Positions 27,671 to 34,270 of a stretch of 64,000 nucleotides of DNA are shown one piece after another (within the stretch, counting starts at the first letter, position 1; each line of letters opens with the position of its first letter). The translations under genes and the position numbers were made by a program. The stretch spans positions 19,878 to 83,877 of the forward strand of contig DBQB01000019.1 in NCBI GenBank assembly GCA_002305685.1. Direction: 5' to 3'. The DNA is from Ruminococcaceae bacterium UBA1405. GTDB lineage: Bacteria; Bacillota; Clostridia; Oscillospirales; Ruminococcaceae. The notes beneath the pieces were generated by a model that saw nothing but the letters and a program-made list of their open reading frames with translations, did no database searches and was not told the origin of the DNA.

Positions 27671-29371
27671 ATGGAAACCAGAGATTGCCAGGCAGAATAC
27701 CTGCGCTGGTGTCAAAACGCAAGGGATGCCGACACGGCCAAAGCCCTCTCTGAGATGCGCGGCCATCCCCAGCAGATTCAGGACTGCTTTTATCGGGATC
27801 TTTCCTTTGGCACTGGAGGGCTTCGCGGTACCATGGGTCCGGGAACCAACCGGATCAACGTCTATACCATCGCCCAAGCCACCCGGGGGGTTGCCGATTA
27901 TCTTTCCGGCCATTTTGACCAGCATCAGCGAAAGGTGGCCATCTGCTGGGACACCCGCATCCATTCCCAGACCTTTGCCCAGCTTTCCGCCGGTATTTTT
28001 GCCGGTCTTGGAGCACAGGTGCTGCTTTTTCCAAGACCTATTCCCACCCCTTTTCTCTCCTTTGCCGTACGAAAACTGGAATGCGCCTGCGGCGTGATGA
28101 TCACAGCCAGTCACAATCCCGCCTGTGACAACGGATACAAGGTGTATCAGCATATGGGCTGTCAGATTACCAATGCCGACGCCGAAGAAATCAGCCGGAA
28201 TATCCGGCAGTGGGATGTGCTGGAACCATGGAAGGAAACGGATTTTCAGCAAGGAATATCCCAGGGACGAATCAGCTATATGAGCGAAGAACTGCTGACA
28301 GATTATCTTCGGCAGGTACAAAAACAGTCGGTGCTTTTTGGGGATGCGCTCAACCGCCGGTTTCCCATCGTATATTCCCCTCTTCACGGAACCGGGTTGG
28401 AACCGGTGCTGCGCACCCTGGAACAAAGCGGCTTTTCTGCTGTTACGGTGGTACCGCAGCAGCGGGACCCGGACGGACGATTTCCTACCTGCCCCAATCC
28501 CAATCCGGAGTTGCCGCAAGCCATGGCGCTGGCAATCTCCTGTGGAGAAAAAAGCGGCGCCGGACTGGTCTTGGCAACCGACCCGGACTGCGATCGGGTA
28601 GCCATTGCCGTGAGGGAGCGGGGAGGAGCAATGCGGCTTCTCTCCGGCAACCAGACTGGGGTGCTGCTGCTGGACTATATCTGTTCCCAGCGAAAAAAAC
28701 ATGGCAGAATGCCAAAGAATCCCGTTTTTCTCCACACCATCGTCACCACCGGTATGGCTAGGGAGATTGCCCGGCACTATGGGGTTGCCGCTATCCAGGT
28801 GCTGACCGGGTTTAAATATATCGGAGAGCAGATCAGCAGATTGGAAACCCAGGGCAGAAGCGATGATTTTATCTTTGGCTTGGAGGAAAGCTGCGGCTAT
28901 CTGTCGGGAAGCTATGTAAGAGACAAGGACGGAGTAAACGGGGCGCTGCTGCTGTGCGAAATGTATGGTTATTATCTGAGCCGCTGCACAACGCCGAGCG
29001 AAAGACTGGAGCAGCTGTACCAGGAGTATGGATACTGGCTGGACAGCCAGTACAGCCATCCTTTTACCGGGATGGCCGGAGCGCAAAAGATCCCACAAAT
29101 CATGGCGCAGCTTCGGCGCCATACCGACGCCATCGGCACCGAAAAAATCCGGCAGCTCCTCGACTACGCCCAGGGATTGGACGGCCTTCCCCCTTCCGAT
29201 GTGCTCAAATTCCAACTGGAAAAAGGCGGCTGGGTGACAATCCGGCCTTCGGGAACAGAACCAAAGCTCAAGGTCTATCTGTCCTTGCAGGGCATAAGCT
29301 GGGAGACAGCGCTTCGGCGTCAACAACAGGTAGAGGAGCAGCTGAAGCGATATTTATCTCAATTTTTATAG
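27671..29371 (+). CDS. Phosphomannomutase/phosphoglucomutase
   Basis: A 566-residue alpha-D-phosphohexomutase. GTGGLRGTMGPGTNRIN at about residues 47-63, the phosphoserine loop GVMITASHNPACDNGYKVY with Ser147, the metal loop ATDPDCDRVAIAV, the sugar loop FGLEESCGYLSG and the phosphate loop RPSGTEPKLKVY are all present. The length fits the long PgcA-type mutases that act on glucose and mannose phosphates. In this operon it supplies mannose-1-P to manC and perhaps glucose-1-P towards UDP-glucose, the substrate of the next gene. ATG 27671 follows AAGGAG. Confidence 0.92.
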   Translation: METRDCQAEYLRWCQNARDADTAKALSEMRGHPQQIQDCFYRDLSFGTGGLRGTMGPGTNRINVYTIAQATRGVADYLSGHFDQHQRKVAICWDTRIHSQTFAQLSAGIFAGLGAQVLLFPRPIPTPFLSFAVRKLECACGVMITASHNPACDNGYKVYQHMGCQITNADAEEISRNIRQWDVLEPWKETDFQQGISQGRISYMSEELLTDYLRQVQKQSVLFGDALNRRFPIVYSPLHGTGLEPVLRTLEQSGFSAVTVVPQQRDPDGRFPTCPNPNPELPQAMALAISCGEKSGAGLVLATDPDCDRVAIAVRERGGAMRLLSGNQTGVLLLDYICSQRKKHGRMPKNPVFLHTIVTTGMAREIARHYGVAAIQVLTGFKYIGEQISRLETQGRSDDFIFGLEESCGYLSGSYVRDKDGVNGALLLCEMYGYYLSRCTTPSERLEQLYQEYGYWLDSQYSHPFTGMAGAQKIPQIMAQLRRHTDAIGTEKIRQLLDYAQGLDGLPPSDVLKFQLEKGGWVTIRPSGTEPKLKVYLSLQGISWETALRRQQQVEEQLKRYLSQFL

Positions 29372-29417
29372 CCACAACTTCGACGGTACGGGTATTTTTC
29401 TAAAAGGAGGAAAGCAG

Positions 29418-30659
29418 ATGTGTAAGGATATCCCCCCAAAACGATATCGTATTGCGGTGGCCGGTATGGGATATGTGGGACTGTCGGTAGCGATACTGTT
29501 GGCACAGCACCATCATGTCATTGCCATCGACCTGCTTTCAGAAAAAATCCGGCAGATAAATTGCCGGCAATCCCCCATCCGCGATCCTGATATGGAGAGA
29601 TATCTCTCCGGCCATACGCTGGATTTGATCGCTACGCTACAACCGAAGGAAGCTTATCAAAACGCAGACTTTGTGGTGGTGGCCACACCTACCGATTATG
29701 ACAGCAGCACCGGTTCCTTCAATACCACCGCGCTGGAATCGGTGATCCGACAGGTGATAAACATTCAACCCAGCGCCGTCATCGTCATCAAATCCACCGT
29801 TCCCGTGGGATACACCGACAACCTCCGAAAGGAAACCGGTTACCCCAACATTCTATTTAGTCCGGAGTTTCTCCGGGAATCCAAAGCGCTGTATGATAAT
29901 CTGTATCCCAGCCGCATTGTGGTGGGAACCAAACTGCAAAACCGGAAGCTGCTCTCTGCGGCGCAGACCTTTGCTGCGCTGCTGGGGCAGGGCGCCCACA
30001 AAAAACAGATTGACACCTTTGTGATGGAATCCGCCGAGGCAGAGGCAGTCAAACTGTTCTCCAACACCTATCTGGCGCTGCGGGTGGGATTTTTTAACGA
30101 ACTGGATAGTTTCGCGGAGAAAAAGGGACTTCGCACACGGCCGATCATCGACGCTGTCTGCCGGGATCCACGAATCGGAAATCATTACAACAACCCCTCC
30201 TTTGGCTATGGAGGCTACTGTCTGCCCAAGGATACCAAACAGCTGCTGGCAAACTACGGCGGCATTCCGCAAAGATTGATGGAAGCTATCGTAGAGAGCA
30301 ACCGTATCCGAAAGGATTTCATTGCAGGACAGATTCTGGAGATGGCTTCCCATCAGCCCAAGAACGGACAGATTCCTCCCGTGATCGGGATCTACCGTCT
30401 GAACATGAAAAGCGGTTCCGACAATTTTCGCCAAAGTGCGGTACAAGGAGTCATGAGACGTCTCATGCTTCAGGGGGCTCGTTTGGTGGTCTATGAGCCT
30501 GGTCTGCCGGAGGGAGAAAACGAATTGGGGTGGACGGTCACCCACGACCTTGAGCAATTTAAGGCACTCGCACAGGTGATCGTGGCAAACCGGTGGGATG
30601 CTTCGCTCAGCGATGCAGCGGAAAAGGTATACACCCGGGATCTTTACCAAAGGGACTAA
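29418..30659 (+). CDS. ugd: UDP-glucose 6-dehydrogenase
   Basis: A 413-residue four-electron dehydrogenase making UDP-glucuronate. The NAD site is VAGMGYVGLSVAILLAQ; then VVVATPTDYD, KSTVPVGYT, FSPEFLRESKALYDNLYPSR and the catalytic Cys268 in FGYGGYCLPKDTKQLL. The sequence closely resembles the streptococcal HasB/B. subtilis-type enzyme in motif order and length, which favours UDP-glucose over GDP-mannose as substrate. Last gene of the operon, 46 bases after the mutase, with AAAAGGAGG at its start. A terminator follows. Confidence 0.93.
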   Translation: MCKDIPPKRYRIAVAGMGYVGLSVAILLAQHHHVIAIDLLSEKIRQINCRQSPIRDPDMERYLSGHTLDLIATLQPKEAYQNADFVVVATPTDYDSSTGSFNTTALESVIRQVINIQPSAVIVIKSTVPVGYTDNLRKETGYPNILFSPEFLRESKALYDNLYPSRIVVGTKLQNRKLLSAAQTFAALLGQGAHKKQIDTFVMESAEAEAVKLFSNTYLALRVGFFNELDSFAEKKGLRTRPIIDAVCRDPRIGNHYNNPSFGYGGYCLPKDTKQLLANYGGIPQRLMEAIVESNRIRKDFIAGQILEMASHQPKNGQIPPVIGIYRLNMKSGSDNFRQSAVQGVMRRLMLQGARLVVYEPGLPEGENELGWTVTHDLEQFKALAQVIVANRWDASLSDAAEKVYTRDLYQRD

Positions 30660-30713
30660 TTGGACAAAGGATTTCAAAATCCCGATGACTCTGCCGGATC
30701 CATACAGAAGGTT

Positions 30714-30759
30714 AGATAAAAAAATACCCTTGAAAGCACGTTTGCCTTCAAGGGTATTT
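30714..30759. terminator. Bidirectional terminator between ugd and the DUF3267 gene
   Basis: AAATACCCTTGAA (30722-30734) pairs perfectly with TTCAAGGGTATTT (30747-30759). A seven-A run at the left side gives U7 on the minus transcript; the plus side has TTTCTCTGTTT. Confidence 0.85.
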
Positions 30760-30765
30760 CTCTGT

Positions 30766-31377
30766 TTACTGTGTTTGTTCCTTCTTTGTGGGGAGCGGGG
30801 TCACCCGGTCGCTGGCGGAAAGGAATACCCGCACCACGCCAATATCCTGCACCAAGGTATCCGAGGGCATACGAAGCATCGCAACCGCCACATAGATATC
30901 TCCCACCGCTCCAGCCAGATTCAGAATCTGCAACAGCGAGGCTGACCAGTACATACCGCTTCCCAGCAGCAGGGGCAGCACAGCCAGTACCACCCCCCAT
31001 ACCACAATGGGAGCAAAGGAGATCAGCAGATAGCTGGATCTGTTGTAGTAAGCCATGCTTCCCGCATACGCCAAAATACCGTCGGCACGGAACTTTGGAA
31101 CAGGCTTACGGCACAGCAGCACCATCGCCAAACCATGAATCAGCTCATGAAGAGGAAAATACAGTATTGCGCCAATCACGATAAAGGGCACAGAAATCTG
31201 ATCCAACCCTTGAGCAGAGGCACCAAACATGGGAGCCATGCGAAAGGTCAGGATATAGAGCAGCGAACAAACTCCGATGGCAAGAAAGTTGATCTTGACC
31301 GAAAGGGAATTGTTGCGCTTATAATCGATGATGCGAAATGGCCGGTAACCTTTGGGCAGCTGTTGGGTGTTTTTCAT
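30766..31377 (-). CDS. DUF3267 membrane protein (putative zincin)
   Basis: A 203-residue membrane protein with four to five hydrophobic segments. Between the first two sits FPLHELIHGLAM, an HExxH metallopeptidase-like motif (His-Glu-Leu-Ile-His) at about residue 75, diagnostic for DUF3267 proteins. Whether it cleaves anything is not known. A charged tail (PLPTKKEQTQ) ends the protein. It is a single gene on the minus strand and starts at ATG 31377; its promoter must lie in the 300-base gap to the divergent DUF1961 gene. Confidence 0.85.
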   Translation of the reverse strand: MKNTQQLPKGYRPFRIIDYKRNNSLSVKINFLAIGVCSLLYILTFRMAPMFGASAQGLDQISVPFIVIGAILYFPLHELIHGLAMVLLCRKPVPKFRADGILAYAGSMAYYNRSSYLLISFAPIVVWGVVLAVLPLLLGSGMYWSASLLQILNLAGAVGDIYVAVAMLRMPSDTLVQDIGVVRVFLSASDRVTPLPTKKEQTQ

Positions 31378-31592
31378 GTTGTCTCCTTATCAGCATTCAC
31401 GAGAGATGGAAAAACAAATTTCTTTTATTATATCGCCGCGACGCAGGTTTTGCAACCATAAAGAGAAAATACCTGCACCAAAGACTGTCATTGTCCACTT
31501 TGAACACCTAGAGTTCTGTAAGGAAAAATTTTATTTCTCCCCAATGTGTTTTACAACTTGCGAGGAAAATTATGAGATCTAATGTAGAAAAA

Positions 31593-31622
31593 CTGGCACA
31601 AAGTCTTCAGCCTTGGTATAAT
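31593..31622 (+). promoter_or_regulatory. Promoter of the DUF1961 gene
   Basis: CTGGCA (31593-31598), 18 bases, TATAAT (31617-31622). Transcription would begin near 31629, after the ATG at 31572, so translation must start further down. Confidence 0.6.
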
Positions 31623-31676
31623 AGAAACGCGGGAGCATCCCCACAAAGCTTTCGCCGTGACAAAGGAGTGATTCAT

Positions 31677-32342
31677 CTGAAAAGGACACTGATTTATGAC
31701 AATCCTCTAAACGATCTTGCGTCGGTGAAGGATTTTATACTGGAGGGTTCGGCAGCGCTCTCCTTTCCCCAGGGCCGCTTGCGCCTGGAAAACCGATTGG
31801 ATCCATCCCTGCAACAGAAAGCAAACTATGTATTTTGGTGCCCCGAGGATTTTCCGTCGGATATCGCCATCACTTGGGATTTCTGGCCGGTACGGGAACC
31901 GGGGCTGGCCATCTTGTTCTTTGCCGCCAAAGGCCGAAACGGTGAAGATCTGTTTGACCCCGCTCTGCAAAAACGCACCGGGGAATACCCGCTGTACCAT
32001 CATGGGGATATCAACGCCTTTCATATCTCCTATTTTCGCCGCAAAGAACCGGACGAGCGAGCGTTTCATACCTGCAATCTGCGCAAAAGCTACGGATTCT
32101 ATATGGCCGCCCAGGGTGGAGACCCGATCCCCGATGTGGCCAGCGCCGTACCACCCTACCATCTGACGGTGATGAAATGGGGGCCGGACGTCACCTTCTC
32201 GGTCAGCGATCTCACGGTGCTTCACTATCATGACGACGGCGTAACCTATGGGCCTTTGCTGACAGGCGGAAAAATCGGTTTTCGTCAGCTGGCGCCTATG
32301 ATCGGAGAGTACGCCAATCTGAAGGTATACGCTTTGGAGTAA
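31677..32342 (+). CDS. DUF1961 (YesU-like) protein
   Basis: A protein of about 221 residues without a signal peptide. It resembles DUF1961 proteins such as B. subtilis YesU of the rhamnogalacturonan cluster: a concanavalin-like beta-sandwich with WCPEDFPSDIAITWDFWP, GLAILFFAAKG, NAFHISYFRRK, CNLRKSYGF and IGFRQLAPMIGEYANLKVY. These motifs are those of the lectin-like sugar-binding or lyase fold; activity is unproven. The best ribosome site, AAAGGAG, is eight bases before an in-frame CTG (31677), implying a rare CTG start; a GTG at 31668 overlaps the site. It heads an apparent unit with the acetyltransferase and dcd. Confidence 0.78.
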   Translation: MKRTLIYDNPLNDLASVKDFILEGSAALSFPQGRLRLENRLDPSLQQKANYVFWCPEDFPSDIAITWDFWPVREPGLAILFFAAKGRNGEDLFDPALQKRTGEYPLYHHGDINAFHISYFRRKEPDERAFHTCNLRKSYGFYMAAQGGDPIPDVASAVPPYHLTVMKWGPDVTFSVSDLTVLHYHDDGVTYGPLLTGGKIGFRQLAPMIGEYANLKVYALE

Positions 32343-32390
32343 CCGGTATTTCTGCCGCAAAAAACAAAGTTTCACGAAAGAAGGACTGCT

Positions 32391-32861
32391 ATGACCGATT
32401 TGTGCCGGGCTTCCTCTGAAATCGCACTGCGGCTGGTGGAGGATATCCCTGCTTTCTACTCCAGTTTGCAGGTCCGCCAGCTGGTGTACCAGGTCATGCT
32501 GCGGGAACATAACATCGTTGTGGGAAACTGTGAACTGCGGGTTGGGGAAAATCTGGGTACTCTTTATGCGGGCAATATCTGGTATGAAATTTTTCCTGCA
32601 TACCGTGGAAATCATTATGCACAAAAAGCCTGCCTACTGCTGTTCTCCGTTGCCCGCAATATGGGCATGGAAAAGCTGTTAATCAGCTGCTTACCGGATA
32701 ACATTGCTTCCCAAAAAACCTGCTTGCGTCTATCTCCCACAGATTCCGCACAGATTCCCCTGCCGCCATGGCACGATCTTTACAGCGAGAAGCACCGTTC
32801 TGTGATGCAGTTTGCTTTTCGTTTGGAGCCCACGCAAAACAGAGAGGAGTATCCTTTATGA
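32391..32861 (+). CDS. GNAT family N-acetyltransferase
   Basis: A 156-residue acetyl-CoA-dependent acetyltransferase of unknown substrate. The fold is visible in VGNCELRVGENLGTLYAGNI, then WYEIFPAYRGNHYAQKACLL (the acetyl-CoA loop, a R-G-N-H-Y-A version of Q/RxxGxG/A) and LLISCLPDNIASQKTCLRL near the end. It lies 48 bases after the DUF1961 gene and overlaps dcd by four bases (ATGA), so it belongs to the same transcript. Confidence 0.82.
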   Translation: MTDLCRASSEIALRLVEDIPAFYSSLQVRQLVYQVMLREHNIVVGNCELRVGENLGTLYAGNIWYEIFPAYRGNHYAQKACLLLFSVARNMGMEKLLISCLPDNIASQKTCLRLSPTDSAQIPLPPWHDLYSEKHRSVMQFAFRLEPTQNREEYPL

Positions 32862-33379
32862 TTCTTTCCGGAAAGGAAATCGCAAAACATATGGGAAAGG
32901 AGATTGTCATCGAACCCTATGACCCTTCCCGCCTCAATCCCAACAGCTACAACCTATCGCTGCACCATCAGCTGTTGGTATATGAAAACCCACAGCTGGA
33001 TATGAAACTTCCCAACCCCACCCGCACCATCCATATCCCGCCGGAAGGATTGGTGCTGGAGCCTGGGGTCCTGTACCTGGGACGGACCAACGAATACACC
33101 AAAACAGACCGGTTTGTCCCCATGTTGGAAGGACGCTCCTCCATCGGACGGTTGGGGGTGTTTATCCATGTCACCGCCGGTTTTGGCGATGTGGGTTTTT
33201 CCGGATACTGGACGCTGGAAATTTTCTGCGTCCAGCCCATCCGCATCTACGCAGGGGTTGAGATCTGTCAGATCTATTACCACGACATTTTTGGAGAATA
33301 CGAACCGTATCGCAGCGGAAAATATCAGAACAATACCGGCGTCCAGCCCAGTTTGCTGTATCGGGAGTTTGAAAAATAA
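32858..33379 (+). CDS. dcd: dCTP deaminase
   Basis: A 173-residue trimeric enzyme of the dUTPase fold. MILSGKEIAKHMGKEIVIEPYD at the N-terminus, LNPNSYNLSL, MLEGRSSIGRLGVFIHVTAGFG and the following FSGYWTLEI are the family hallmarks, with the Arg-Ser-Ser nucleotide-binding motif and the catalytic Glu in TLEIF. It converts dCTP to dUTP (or dUMP in bifunctional members) for thymidylate synthesis. ATG 32858 follows GGAG and overlaps the acetyltransferase stop. Confidence 0.93.
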   Translation: MILSGKEIAKHMGKEIVIEPYDPSRLNPNSYNLSLHHQLLVYENPQLDMKLPNPTRTIHIPPEGLVLEPGVLYLGRTNEYTKTDRFVPMLEGRSSIGRLGVFIHVTAGFGDVGFSGYWTLEIFCVQPIRIYAGVEICQIYYHDIFGEYEPYRSGKYQNNTGVQPSLLYREFEK

Positions 33380-33396
33380 GTTTTTCCACTTCAACC

Positions 33397-33426
33397 TTGA
33401 CAATCCCCCTTCCAATTTGTTACAAT
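33397..33426 (+). promoter_or_regulatory. Promoter of the mntP riboswitch leader
   Basis: TTGACA (33397-33402), 18 bases, TACAAT (33421-33426). Transcription would start right before the aptamer. Confidence 0.8.
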
Positions 33427-33435
33427 ACTTTTTGT

Positions 33436-33525
33436 GATAAGGGAGTAGTTGCCGTGGATACGGAACGAAGTCAACACACTGATATGGGTACATATCTGGC
33501 TTTGTTTGAAATGATGAGACTTATC
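33436..33525 (+). promoter_or_regulatory. yybP-ykoY manganese riboswitch aptamer
   Basis: The P1 arms GATAAG (33436-33441) and CTTATC (33520-33525) enclose the conserved GGGAGTAG loop (33441-33448), a hairpin (CCGTGGATACGG), GAAGTCAACA and the CTGGCTTTGTTTG strand that resemble the Mn2+-sensing yybP-ykoY family. The gene behind it is mntP, the classic target. The 3' P1 strand is shared with the terminator. Confidence 0.88.
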
Positions 33526-33557
33526 TGCAAGGGGTGCTTTGCAGATAAGTCTTTTTT
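33517..33557 (+). terminator. Riboswitch-controlled terminator before mntP
   Basis: AGACTTATCTGCAA (33517-33530) pairs with TTGCAGATAAGTCT (33539-33552), followed by T6 up to 33557. Its 5' arm includes the 3' strand of P1, so Mn2+ binding should keep P1 closed and prevent termination, switching mntP on at high manganese. Confidence 0.9.
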
Positions 33558-33623
33558 GTTGCTCTTTTTGATTCACTCAACCCTATCCCGGCCAAAACAA
33601 CCGCTAAGGAGGAGTATTGTGTT

Positions 33624-34184
33624 ATGCAACTTTGGGAACTGTTTGTGATTGCAGTGGGACTTTCGATGGATGCCTTTGCCGTATCGATCTGTAAAGGGCT
33701 TTCTCTGACCCGATGCCAGGTAAAACATTACCTGATCACCGGACTGTATTTCGGTGGATTTCAGGCGTTGATGCCGCTGATCGGATATCTGCTGGGCTCC
33801 AGTTTTACACAGCTGATCACCAGTTTTGACCACTGGATTGCTTTTGTGCTGCTGCTGCTCATCGGCGGGAATATGATCAAGGAATCCCGGGGAGAGGCGG
33901 AATGCGTCAACGCCTCCTTCGGCGTACGAGTGATGCTTCCCATGGCCATCGCTACCAGCATCGACGCCCTAGCAGTTGGAATCTCCTTTGCTTTTTTGCA
34001 GGTAAATATTTTTGCGGCAGTTGTTTTCATCGGCTGCACCACCTTTGTCCTCTCGGCCGCCGGCGTAAAGATCGGCAACGTTTTCGGCGCCCGATACAAA
34101 TCCAAAGCAGAACTGGCAGGAGGAATTATCCTCGTTCTGATGGGTACAAAAATCTTACTGGAACATCTGGGAATTTTGGGATAG
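33624..34184 (+). CDS. mntP: Manganese efflux pump MntP
   Basis: A 186-residue six-span membrane protein exporting Mn2+. The duplicated motif appears as AVGLSMDAFAVSICKGLS (residues 10-27) and AIATSIDALAVGISFAF (residues about 110-126); the conserved Asp residues line the ion path. Start ATG 33624 follows AAGGAGG. Control is by the upstream riboswitch and attenuator; a bidirectional terminator follows. Presence suggests manganese excess is a stress for the organism. Confidence 0.96.
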   Translation: MQLWELFVIAVGLSMDAFAVSICKGLSLTRCQVKHYLITGLYFGGFQALMPLIGYLLGSSFTQLITSFDHWIAFVLLLLIGGNMIKESRGEAECVNASFGVRVMLPMAIATSIDALAVGISFAFLQVNIFAAVVFIGCTTFVLSAAGVKIGNVFGARYKSKAELAGGIILVLMGTKILLEHLGILG

Positions 34185-34223
34185 CTCTACCCGGGATGCC
34201 TCCATGCTCAGGAAAAACAAGAT

Positions 34224-34264
34224 AAAAAAGTGCTGTATGGAAATTTTCCTACAGCACTTTTTTT
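34224..34264. terminator. Bidirectional terminator between mntP and the beta-helix gene
   Basis: AAAAGTGCTGTA (34226-34237) pairs with TACAGCACTTTT, with T-tracts available on both strands (A6 at the left edge, T7 at the right). Confidence 0.93.
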
Positions 34265-34270
34265 GTAATA

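Noticed and set aside
27608..29326. 572-codon minus-strand frame opposite the phosphomutase
   Set aside because: Real gene on the plus strand has all active-site motifs; the antisense frame has none.
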